Under the pieces are notes generated by a model. That model had not been told where the DNA came from, searched no databases, and was given only the letters and a program-made list of their open reading frames with translations. Positions 24,328 to 32,386 of a stretch of 64,000 nucleotides of DNA are shown here, piece after piece; position 1 is the stretch's first letter, and the number at the start of each line of letters is the position of its first letter. Position numbers and translations under genes: made by a program. The DNA comes from Nonomuraea fuscirosea (GTDB lineage Bacteria; Actinomycetota; Actinomycetes; Streptosporangiales; Streptosporangiaceae), in contig NZ_PVNG01000025.1 in assembly GCF_003001935.1 (NCBI RefSeq), positions 1 through 64,000 of the forward strand, written 5' to 3'.

Positions 24328-26721
24328 TCAGTCCTCCACCGGCGCGAGATGCGCGCGCACGGTCACCGGTGACGCGGAGTCGGGCAGTTTGACCGTCATC
24401 GCCGCGGCGTCGAACAGCTGGTACGGCGTGCCGTCCACCTCCACCCAGTCCAGCCGGACCCGGCCGGGCGGCAGCGCGTCGGGCGCCACCCGCAGCACCC
24501 GGTCGGTGAACCCGTCGGGCCGCGGGCGGAAGTGCAGCGTCAGCGGCTTCCTGTCCAGCAGCAGCCGCTGGTAGACGGTCGCCAGGAAGCACAGCTCGGC
24601 GGCGTGGCACATGCTCATCGAGTGGCTGCCCTTGAACCGCTCGGTGCCGAGCAGGTAGGGGTGGCCGTCGGCGAGCACGTTGAAGTAGACGCCGCCCTCG
24701 TCGTGGTCGAGGAAGAAGGCGTTGTAGAAGGCGGCCGACTCGCGCGCCCGGCGCTCGAACTCCGCACCGCCGGCCGTCCCGGCCAGGATCTGGTAGGCGA
24801 GGATGGCCTGCTCCTGCTGCCACCAGGCCTTCCTGTCGTGCCAGACGAAGCGGTGGATGTGCTCCCCCGGGCCCAGTTTGCGCTCGACCACGTCGTACCA
24901 GCCGCCACGCTGCGGGTCGCTGCCGAAGGGCGGCATCTTCTCGCCGATCTCGACGGCCAGGTCGCGGTAGCGCTCCTTGGGCCTGATGGACATCATCCGC
25001 ATCAGGTTCCAGGCGATCTTGAGGTTGTGGCCGACGACCGCGCGGTCCTGCTGCCAGTGCCAGGTGGTGTCCGGCGTCCAGTCGGCGTAGAAGCGCTCCT
25101 GCACGTACGGGCTGTCCTTGCGCGGCATGTGCTCGGCGATCAGGTCGAACGTCTCCTCCAGCATGTCGGCGTGCCGCTCGTCGCCGGTGGCCAGCAGCAG
25201 GTTGATCAGGTACGCGGGCGCGTGGTCGCCGACGGAGTTCCAGTTCTTCCTGGACCGGTTGGGGCCCAGGGACTCGTGGTGCGGGCTGAGCAGGATCGGG
25301 TCGATGTGGGAGTAGTAGCCGCCCAGCTCGGGATCGCGGAAGAAGCGCTGGAACAGGCGCAGGGTGCCGTCGATGTCGGCGGCGATGCGCGGGTCGCCGG
25401 TCAGCCGGTAGAGCTGGGTGGGGCCGGCCAGGGCGTAGATCTGCTCGTACATCGGGATGGCGTCGTAGTCGTCGCCGAACTCGGAGGTGAACAGCTTGCG
25501 CTCGGCCCCGTCGCGCACCTCGACGCCGTGGTACCAGTACACGACGTCCTCGTCGCGGTCCACGAAGCGCATGTGGTCGCGCAGGTAGGCGGCGCCCTGC
25601 TCGGCGACGTCGAGGAAGTCCTCCTCGCCGGTGAGCATGTACGCCGACGACATGCCGTAGACCATGCGGGAGATCGTGTCGGTCTCCTGCACGACCTGCT
25701 CGCCCTTGTCCCCGCCGAGCCGCAGCTGCGTCCGGTAGGCGGCGTAGTCAATCGGCCCGTCGCCGAACTGGGCCTTGCGGTAGAAGCGGCCCAGCTCGCG
25801 GATCTGGCGCACCCACCAGTCGGGCTGCTCGAAGGTGTACTGTCCCGGCTGCTTGCCGAGGAAGGTCAGCGCCTTGGCCTCGACGGTGTACGCGCCGCCC
25901 TCGGGATAGAAGATGCCGTGCGCGAACACGTAGCCGCCCGGGGTGAGCAGCTGGTCGAGGTGGCCCGAGGCGTCCAGGTACGGCTCGGCCAGGTTGCGCA
26001 GGAACTGGGCGGAGGTGGTGTCGGTGAGCCGGACCTTGACCGCGCGGCCGTCGTTGGTGCGCAGGCCGATCACGCCGTCCGCGAAGCTCGTCACGTACCC
26101 AGCCACCAGGTCGGAGAAGGTGAAGTCGGGCCGGTAGGCGCGCTCGGCGGTCGAGTCGGCGGCGACCAGGTCGATGATCATGCGGGCGAACTCGGCGCAG
26201 TGGCCGGCGGTGCGGCCGGTGACCAGGTCGCGGTCCACCACCACGTCCTGGTCGGTGTAGAGCGCGCCCATGTTGCGGGCGTCGCCGACCAGGTTGTTGT
26301 GGCAGGTGACGCGGCGGCCCTTGACCACCTCGGCGATGGGGGCCGCCAGCCACAGGCCGTGGCAGATGATGCCCTTGACGATGCGGCGGTCCGCGAAGGC
26401 CGCCTTGAGCAGGCGTACCGCGGGGGCGAGCTCGTGCACGTCCTCGGTGTAGCGCAACCGGTCCGACACCATGCCCGACGGCACGATCAGCACGTCGATG
26501 CCGGACAGATCGGCACGTTCCAGGTCTCCCGTCACGGTGAACGGCTCCTGGAACTCGTGCCCGTGGAAGGTGAGGGCGTCCTGGCCCCACAACCGGGTGA
26601 GGAACTCCACCCGGGCGCCCTCCTCGGTGAAGCGCCGCTCGTAGTAGTGCAACTCCTGCTCAACGAAGTCGCTCTCCATCAGGATCGCGACGGTGCGGCC
26701 CGCCAGTCGCTTCTCACTCAC
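24328..26721 (-). CDS. DJ-1/PfpI domain fused to an AGE-type (alpha/alpha)6 barrel, 797 aa
   Basis: Residues 8-200 form a DJ-1/PfpI domain with cysteine-histidine nucleophile pair Cys120-His121 (GIICHGLWLAA) and the VPSGMVSD loop. A middle region (about 205-300) has FSDLVAGYVTSFADGVIGL and then FYPEGGAYTVEAKAL. Residues about 320-790 resemble the N-acylglucosamine 2-epimerase/cellobiose epimerase superfamily barrel, with SRMVYGMSSAYML, WNSVGDHAPAYLINLLL, RFVWHDRKAWWQQEQAILAY and SMSMCHAAELCFLA. The DJ-1 part may act on reactive carbonyls or glycated substrates and the barrel on a sugar; the joint function is inferred. The start is GTG at 26721 with AGAGGGA upstream. The fusion is unusual. Confidence 0.82.
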   Translation of the reverse strand: MSEKRLAGRTVAILMESDFVEQELHYYERRFTEEGARVEFLTRLWGQDALTFHGHEFQEPFTVTGDLERADLSGIDVLIVPSGMVSDRLRYTEDVHELAPAVRLLKAAFADRRIVKGIICHGLWLAAPIAEVVKGRRVTCHNNLVGDARNMGALYTDQDVVVDRDLVTGRTAGHCAEFARMIIDLVAADSTAERAYRPDFTFSDLVAGYVTSFADGVIGLRTNDGRAVKVRLTDTTSAQFLRNLAEPYLDASGHLDQLLTPGGYVFAHGIFYPEGGAYTVEAKALTFLGKQPGQYTFEQPDWWVRQIRELGRFYRKAQFGDGPIDYAAYRTQLRLGGDKGEQVVQETDTISRMVYGMSSAYMLTGEEDFLDVAEQGAAYLRDHMRFVDRDEDVVYWYHGVEVRDGAERKLFTSEFGDDYDAIPMYEQIYALAGPTQLYRLTGDPRIAADIDGTLRLFQRFFRDPELGGYYSHIDPILLSPHHESLGPNRSRKNWNSVGDHAPAYLINLLLATGDERHADMLEETFDLIAEHMPRKDSPYVQERFYADWTPDTTWHWQQDRAVVGHNLKIAWNLMRMMSIRPKERYRDLAVEIGEKMPPFGSDPQRGGWYDVVERKLGPGEHIHRFVWHDRKAWWQQEQAILAYQILAGTAGGAEFERRARESAAFYNAFFLDHDEGGVYFNVLADGHPYLLGTERFKGSHSMSMCHAAELCFLATVYQRLLLDRKPLTLHFRPRPDGFTDRVLRVAPDALPPGRVRLDWVEVDGTPYQLFDAAAMTVKLPDSASPVTVRAHLAPVED

Positions 26722-26731
26722 GGTGTCCCTC

Positions 26732-28321
26732 TCACGTCGTCATCAAATGCACCAGAAACGGCCCCGGCTCGGCCAGCATGCGCCCGACGGCGGACTCCAC
26801 CTGGGCGGGTTTGCTCACCTTGACGCCGGGGACCCCGAGGCTCCTGGCCAGCCGGACGAAGTCGATCTCCGGGTGGGCCAGGTCGAAGCCTTCGGGGTGG
26901 GGATGCGAGGCGATGCCGCGCTCGCGCCAGTACTGCTCCAAGTTGTCGTCGAGAAGCTGGTAGCGGCGGTTGTCGCAGATCACGAACCGGGCGGCGACGC
27001 CGTACCTGGCGGCGCTCCACAGGGCCTGGATCGTGTACATGCTGCCGCCGTCGCCGGTGAAGCCGACCACCTCGCTGCCGGGGCGGGCCAGCTTGATCCC
27101 GATCGCGCCGGGCAGGCCGACCCCGAGCGAGCCGCCCCGGGTCTGGAAGTAGGAGCCGGGCCGGCGCGGGGGGAGGTGCCGCAGCAGGGCGGGCGAGGCG
27201 GTCAGCGCCTCGTCGAAGAGCACCAGGTCCGCCGGGGCCCGCCGGGCCAGCTCGGCGGCGAACAGGTCCATCATGCCCGCCCCGTACGGTTCGGCCGGCG
27301 CCCGTCCGGGCAGGGGGCGCGCCGGGCCGAGCCGGGCGGCCAGGGCCGCCAGGGTGGGCTTCGGGTCGGCGGCGAGGGCGACCTCGGCGGGGATGTTCTT
27401 GGCGATCTCGTAGTCGTCGAGGTCGACGTGGACGATCCGGCACCCCTCCGCGAAGGGGCTGCGCAGCAGCGGGAACACCTCGGGGAAGAGGTAGGTGCCG
27501 ACGACCAGCACGGCGTCGGCGTCCGCCACGGCGGCGGCGCTGTGCTCGCCGAACATGTGGCCGAGGTCGCCCCGGTGCAGCGGGTGGGTGGTGTCGATGA
27601 CCAGCTCGGAGCAGTTCACCGTCCACACCGGGGCGCCCAGCGCCTCGGCGAGCGCGGCCAGCTCCGGCTGCGCGCCGGACACCGCGACGCCGTCCCCGGC
27701 CAGCACCACCGGGCGCCGGGCCGCGCGCAGCACGGCGGCGGCCCGGTCCAGCTCCTCGGGCACGGGCACCGTCGCCCGGCTGGGGATGGTGCTGGGCAGC
27801 GCGGGCTCGTCGGTCTCCGCGTCCAGGACGTCCATGGGCAGCGCCACGAAGACCGGGCCGCGCGGCGGCGTCATCGCCGTCTTGACCGCGCGGCGCAGCA
27901 CCCGCAGCACCGAGCCCGGATGGGTGACCCTGGTGGCGTACTTGGTCACGGGCGTGGCCATCGCCACCAGGTCCACGGCCATCTGGCCGTCCATCGCCTC
28001 GTAGCGCACGCCCGCCTCGCCGGCGATCACGACGAGCGGCGAGTGGCCGCGCTTGGCCTGGTAGAGCATGCCGACGCCGTTGCCGAGGCCCACGCCGGTG
28101 TGCAGCTGGACCAGCGCGGGGCCGGCCGTCGCCCTGGCGTAGCCGTCCGCGATGCCGAGCGCGGCGGACTCCTGCAGGGCCAGCACGTACCGGAAGTCGG
28201 GCAGTTCCTCCAGGACGTCGAGGAAGCCCTGCTCCACCGTCCCCGGGTTGCCGAACATCACGGTGATGCCGTCGGCGGCGAACTGCTCGAAGACGGCCCT
28301 CTTGGCCGGGCGGCTGCTCAC
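26732..28321 (-). CDS. thiamine-diphosphate-dependent decarboxylase/acetolactate-synthase-like enzyme, 529 aa
   Basis: Three domains of the TPP enzyme superfamily are present: the PYR domain with catalytic Glu51 (LALQESAALG), a central Rossmann-like domain (about 190-330), and the PP domain with the GDG...N motif (FTGDGGSMYTIQALW to VICDNRRYQLL). Together with the HEPES-free, FAD-lacking size of about 530 residues, this best fits benzoylformate decarboxylase-like enzymes rather than biosynthetic acetolactate synthase, which is also normally accompanied by a small subunit that is absent here. The GTG start at 28321 follows the DJ-1 gene's stop by four bases. The substrate is probably a 2-keto acid or a related carbonyl compound. 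Confidence 0.85.
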   Translation of the reverse strand: MSSRPAKRAVFEQFAADGITVMFGNPGTVEQGFLDVLEELPDFRYVLALQESAALGIADGYARATAGPALVQLHTGVGLGNGVGMLYQAKRGHSPLVVIAGEAGVRYEAMDGQMAVDLVAMATPVTKYATRVTHPGSVLRVLRRAVKTAMTPPRGPVFVALPMDVLDAETDEPALPSTIPSRATVPVPEELDRAAAVLRAARRPVVLAGDGVAVSGAQPELAALAEALGAPVWTVNCSELVIDTTHPLHRGDLGHMFGEHSAAAVADADAVLVVGTYLFPEVFPLLRSPFAEGCRIVHVDLDDYEIAKNIPAEVALAADPKPTLAALAARLGPARPLPGRAPAEPYGAGMMDLFAAELARRAPADLVLFDEALTASPALLRHLPPRRPGSYFQTRGGSLGVGLPGAIGIKLARPGSEVVGFTGDGGSMYTIQALWSAARYGVAARFVICDNRRYQLLDDNLEQYWRERGIASHPHPEGFDLAHPEIDFVRLARSLGVPGVKVSKPAQVESAVGRMLAEPGPFLVHLMTT

Positions 28322-28325
28322 GGGT

Positions 28326-29150
28326 TCACCAGCCGTAGCGGCGCAGGCCGGTTTCGAGCACCTCGACCAGCTTCTCGCCGGACAGGTACGAGTCCGGCGT
28401 GGAGCGCCCCGTAATGAACGGGTAGTCGACGATGACCGAGGTCTCCTTGCCCACGTTGCCGTGGTAGCGCCCGTCCGGCGCGGTGGCGTCGCGCAGGATG
28501 TACTCCAGCGGGTACGGCGGCGGCCCCATGTTGAAGTCCACGCCGAGGAACCCCGTGCCGTCCTTGTAGTCGTACTCCTTGCAGTGGCCGGTCACGTGCT
28601 TGCCCCGCAGGATGCTCATGCGGTCCTCCCAGTCGCGGGCGAAGGCGAGGCAGGCGATGCCGTAGCACTCGGCCAGGATCGGCTTGTCCGCCCGGACGAA
28701 GGCGAGGATGAGGTCGTGCACGCGGCCGTTGTTGGCCAGGTCGACGATCGGCCCGCTGCCGCCCACGATGACGAGGGCGTCGTAGCGGCCGATGTCCCGT
28801 TCCACCCGGCCGAGCTCGCGGTGGTAGGCCTCGACCTTGCGCAGGTGGCCGTCCTCGCTGTCGTACGGCCGTTCCGGGATCCACTCGGCCAGGCTGAGCG
28901 GGTCGTCCAGCCGGTCGGACTCGTCCACCTGCCTGGCGGCGACGGCCACCTCAGGTGTGGTCACCGAGCGGCCGAGCGGCGGGTCCACGTAACCGGGGTC
29001 GAGGCTGGGCGGCAGGGCCTGGGGCCGTTTGCCGGTGGGAGTGGCGAACACGCTCCGGTAACCCTGCCGGTCGAAGGCGGTCAGCGGCCCGACGAGCTCT
29101 TCTCCCCAATATCCGAACTCGGAGAGAATAATAAGAATGGTGCGCGTCAT
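28326..29150 (-). CDS. DJ-1/PfpI-family protein (Hsp31-like), 274 aa
   Basis: The DJ-1/PfpI fold is shown by LIILSEFGYWGEEL at the start, VIVGGSGPIVDL and the nucleophile elbow LAECYGIACLAF with Cys162; a second Cys is at 167. The insertions around residues 45-115 and the C-terminal VGKETSVIVDYPFITGRSTPDS fit the larger Hsp31-like or glyoxalase III-like branch. Such proteins act on methylglyoxal or other reactive carbonyls, or as chaperones. It is the first gene of an eight-gene run (29150 to 19994). The 153 bases upstream are shared with the divergent receiver-reductase gene at 29304. Confidence 0.85.
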   Translation of the reverse strand: MTRTILIILSEFGYWGEELVGPLTAFDRQGYRSVFATPTGKRPQALPPSLDPGYVDPPLGRSVTTPEVAVAARQVDESDRLDDPLSLAEWIPERPYDSEDGHLRKVEAYHRELGRVERDIGRYDALVIVGGSGPIVDLANNGRVHDLILAFVRADKPILAECYGIACLAFARDWEDRMSILRGKHVTGHCKEYDYKDGTGFLGVDFNMGPPPYPLEYILRDATAPDGRYHGNVGKETSVIVDYPFITGRSTPDSYLSGEKLVEVLETGLRRYGW

Positions 29151-29303
29151 ACAGCGAATTGAAACAATCGCCGGGTTTCACGGACAAGGCCGGCCCGCCT
29201 ATTCCGTCAAGTCCGGCAAATGACCTGATACTTCGTCAGGTGTCCCGGGCCTGCTTACGGAAAAGGCGGCAGAATGGTCGTCAGCCGATTCTGGAGGGTC
29301 GTG

Positions 29304-30932
29304 ATGCCCGAGCAGCACCGGCCGGTCCTGCTGGCCGTGGACGACGACGACCACGTGCTCCGCGCGGTCCGGCGCGATCTGTCCCACGCCTACCAGCAGC
29401 GCTACCGCGTGCTCGCGTCGAGATCGCCGGCCGAGGCCGTGCGCCTGCTCGACACGCTGCTCGACCGCCGCGCGGAGGTGGCGCTGATCCTGTCGGACCA
29501 GCGGATGCCGGGGATGACGGGGATCGAGTTCCTGGCCGCCGCGGCCGAGCGCTTCCCCACCGCCCGCCGCGTGCTCCTGACCGCCTACGCCGACACCAGC
29601 GTCGCGATCTCCGCGATCAACGAGGTGCGGCTCGACCACTACCTCGTCAAGCCGTGGGAGCCGCCGGAGGAGCGGCTCTACCCGGTGCTCGACGAGCTGC
29701 TGGCCGACTGGGAGTCCGGCTACGAGCCCCCGTACCAGGGGATCCGGCTGGTCGGCCACCGGTTCGCACCGGCCACCCACCGGCTGCGCGACCTGCTCAC
29801 CCGCCATCGCCTGCCGTTCAGGTTCGAGGAGGGGACGGGCGGCGAGGCCGACCTGCCCGTGGTGGCGCTGCCCGACGGGCGTTCCCTGGTCCGGCCCGGG
29901 CACGCCGAGGTGGTCGAGGCGCTGGGCCTGTCCAGCCGGCTCAGCCATCCGCACTACGACGTGGCCATCGTCGGCGGCGGCCCCTCCGGGCTGGCCGCCT
30001 CGGTCTACGCCTCCTCCGAGGGCCTGGCCACGCTGCTGATCGAGGCGTACGTGCCGGGCGGCCAGGCGGGCACCTCCAGCAGGATCGAGAACTACCTGGG
30101 CTTCCCCTCCGGCATCTCCGGGGTCGACCTGACCAGCCGGGCGGTCACACAGGCACGCAGGTTCGGCGTCGACGTGCTCGCCCCGGTCGAGGCCGAGCGG
30201 CTGAGCCGGGCCGGCCGGGCGTGCGTGCTGCACCTGTCCGACGGCAAGGAGATCACGGCGGCCACCGTGCTGCTGTCGACCGGCCTGTCCTACCGCAGTC
30301 TCGACGCCGCCGGCGCCGGCCGCTTCGAGGGCGCGGGCATCTACTACGGCGCCACGCTGACCGAGACCGAGTCGTGTGTCGGCCGGCCCGTGTGGATCGT
30401 CGGCGGCGCCAACTCCGCCGGTCAGGCCGCCCTGCACTTCGCCAAGCACGCCGGCCACGTCACCATGGTCGTCCGCGCCGCGAGCCTGTCCCACGGCATG
30501 TCGGCCTACCTGGTCGACGAGATCCAGGCGGATCCGGCCATCACCGTCATGACGAACACGCACCTGGTCGGCGCCGAGGGCTCCGAGCGGCTGGAGCGCA
30601 TCGTGCTGCGCGACGGCGCGACCGGCGCGCTCCGCACGCACGAGGCCGAGCACCTGTTCGTCTTCATCGGCGCCAGGCCCAGGACGGAGTGGCTGGACGA
30701 CATGGTGCGCAGGGACGAGCGCGGCTTCGTGCTGACCGGGCCCGACCTGGGGCCGGCCGCCGAGCTGCCCGCGTGGGACCTGCCGCGCCAGCCGCTGCTG
30801 CTGGAGACCAGCGTGCCCGGGGTGTTCGCGGCGGGGGACGCGCGGGCGGGCTCGGTCAAGCGGCTGGCCTCCAGCGTGGGCGAGGGCGCGATGGCGGTGT
30901 CCATGATCCACCGCTATCACTCGGAGAGCTGA
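29304..30932 (+). CDS. response-regulator receiver fused to thioredoxin-reductase-like flavoprotein, 542 aa
   Basis: Residues 6-125 are an intact receiver: acidic pocket DDDD at 13-16, phospho-acceptor Asp65 (SDQRMPG), Thr in LLTAYAD and Lys116 (VKPW). Residues 150-205 form a small linker, and 217-540 form a pyridine-nucleotide disulfide oxidoreductase-like module with GGGPSGLAA, IENYLGFPSGISG and the terminal SVPGVFAAGDARAGSVKRLASS. The CxxC redox pair of thioredoxin reductase is missing: the equivalent position reads YYGATLTE. It probably transfers electrons from NADPH through FAD to another partner, or senses redox state. The ATG at 29304 has GGAGGG upstream. The 3' end overlaps the convergent kinase gene by 16 bases. 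Confidence 0.92.
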   Translation: MPEQHRPVLLAVDDDDHVLRAVRRDLSHAYQQRYRVLASRSPAEAVRLLDTLLDRRAEVALILSDQRMPGMTGIEFLAAAAERFPTARRVLLTAYADTSVAISAINEVRLDHYLVKPWEPPEERLYPVLDELLADWESGYEPPYQGIRLVGHRFAPATHRLRDLLTRHRLPFRFEEGTGGEADLPVVALPDGRSLVRPGHAEVVEALGLSSRLSHPHYDVAIVGGGPSGLAASVYASSEGLATLLIEAYVPGGQAGTSSRIENYLGFPSGISGVDLTSRAVTQARRFGVDVLAPVEAERLSRAGRACVLHLSDGKEITAATVLLSTGLSYRSLDAAGAGRFEGAGIYYGATLTETESCVGRPVWIVGGANSAGQAALHFAKHAGHVTMVVRAASLSHGMSAYLVDEIQADPAITVMTNTHLVGAEGSERLERIVLRDGATGALRTHEAEHLFVFIGARPRTEWLDDMVRRDERGFVLTGPDLGPAAELPAWDLPRQPLLLETSVPGVFAAGDARAGSVKRLASSVGEGAMAVSMIHRYHSES

Positions 30933-32386
30933 GCCCCGGGCGTCCGCGCCGCCGGGGCGCCGTCCTCAGGGCCGCCGGTTCCCGAGCCGCCCGGGAGGCG
31001 GCTCAGGGGGAGCCTGACCACGAAGCGGGTCTCCCCCGGGCGGGTGGTGACCTCCATCGTGCCGCCGTGCCGCTGCGCCACGATGTCCATGCTGACGTGC
31101 AGGCCGAGCCCGGTGCCCTTGCCCAGCTCCTTGGTGGTGGTGAAGGGCTGGAACACCGTGGGCAGCACGTCGCCGGGGATGCCGGGCCCGTCGTCGCGGA
31201 ACTCCACCACGGCGTGCCCGCCCTCGCGCCGGGTGCTGATCGCCAGTTCGCCCTCGCCGTTCATGGCGTCCACGGCGTTGTCGATGAGGTTCGTCCAGAC
31301 CTGGTTGAGCTCGCTGGGGAACGCCTTCATGTCGGGCAGGTCGGCGTAGTCGCGGCGCACCCGTACGCCGCGCAGCTTCGGCGCCATGAGGGCGAGCGTG
31401 GCCTCCAGCCCCTCGCGCAGGTCCACCTCGCGTTCCGGCGCGCGGTCGAGGTTGGCGTAGGCGGAGGTGCGCCCGACCAGCTCCACCACCCGCCGGCCCG
31501 CCTCGGCCGCGTCCCGCGTGAGCGAGGCCGCCCGCAGCACCCTGGTCAGGTACGTCAGCGCCGGCTCGAACACCTCCGTCCGCAGCCCGGCGGCCAGCTC
31601 GTCGAGCCGGGCGGGGCAGGCGCCGTGCTCGGCCAGGACGTCGCTCAGGTCGGCGGCGTCCACCAGCCCGCGCTCGTACAGCCAGTCGGCCACCTCGTCG
31701 GCCGCCTCGGCCTCGGCCAGCGGGTCCAGCGGCACCCTGGGTGTGAGCTCGCCCTGCACGCGGGCGACCAGCCGCCACTCGGCGTCGTCGCAGGCCCGGC
31801 CCCACGCGACCGCGGCCTCGGCCAGTCGCGGCGTCAGGTCGCGCAGGTCGCGGGTGGCCCGCATGGCGGCCGCCGCCGGGTTGTTCAGCTCGTGCGCCAG
31901 CCCGGCGGCGAGCATGCCCAGCCCTTCCAGCATGCGGCTGCGGCCCGCCTGCCGTTCCATGGCGTTGATCCGCCCGGCCAGCACCGGCAGCAGCACCCTG
32001 GACACGGGCGGGCAGCGCTCCAGCATCTCGAAGAAGCCGTCCCTGTCGTAGGCGACGACCCGGGCGGAGCCCACGGCCAGCGCGCTGGCCAGGTACTCGG
32101 CGCTGGTGAGCAGCGGCAGCTCGCCGATGAACTGGTGCTCGATGCTGTCGCCGGTGTGCCTGGCCAGCACCTGCTCCCGTCCGCCGACCATCTTGGTCAC
32201 CACGATCTGGCCGCCGAGCAGCACGTAGAAGGCGTCGGCCGGCTCACCCTCGGAGAACAGCGCGTCCCCGTCGGAGAGCTCCATGAACAGGCCCGTGCGC
32301 GCGACCCATTCGAGCTGTTCCGCGTTGAGGCCGCGGAACAGCTCGACGCCGCAGAGCCGCTCGGTCACCCATGCGGGGACAGGCAC
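30917..32386 (-). CDS. cyclic-nucleotide-binding-domain sensor histidine kinase, 489 aa
   Basis: Residues 10-130 form a CNMP-binding (CAP-like) domain (LFRGLNAEQLEWV, GDALFSEGEPADAFYVLLGGQIVV, FIGELPLL). A DHp helix follows with phosphorylatable His in AAGLAHELNNPAAA, then a HATPase domain with N box NLIDNAVDAM, G1 DDGPGIP and G2 KGTGLGLHV. There is no transmembrane segment, so it senses a cytoplasmic ligand. It is convergent with, and next to, the receiver-reductase fusion, whose receiver is its likely phospho-partner. The start is GTG at 32386 with GGAGGACCT upstream, overlapping the end of the transposase-like gene by 22 bases. Confidence 0.92.
   Translation of the reverse strand: MPVPAWVTERLCGVELFRGLNAEQLEWVARTGLFMELSDGDALFSEGEPADAFYVLLGGQIVVTKMVGGREQVLARHTGDSIEHQFIGELPLLTSAEYLASALAVGSARVVAYDRDGFFEMLERCPPVSRVLLPVLAGRINAMERQAGRSRMLEGLGMLAAGLAHELNNPAAAAMRATRDLRDLTPRLAEAAVAWGRACDDAEWRLVARVQGELTPRVPLDPLAEAEAADEVADWLYERGLVDAADLSDVLAEHGACPARLDELAAGLRTEVFEPALTYLTRVLRAASLTRDAAEAGRRVVELVGRTSAYANLDRAPEREVDLREGLEATLALMAPKLRGVRVRRDYADLPDMKAFPSELNQVWTNLIDNAVDAMNGEGELAISTRREGGHAVVEFRDDGPGIPGDVLPTVFQPFTTTKELGKGTGLGLHVSMDIVAQRHGGTMEVTTRPGETRFVVRLPLSRLPGGSGTGGPEDGAPAARTPGAQLSE

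Noticed and set aside
26732..28321. Biosynthetic acetolactate synthase (ilvB)
   Set aside because: There is no ilvN-type small subunit or ilvC next to it, and its features fit the benzoylformate decarboxylase-like branch better.
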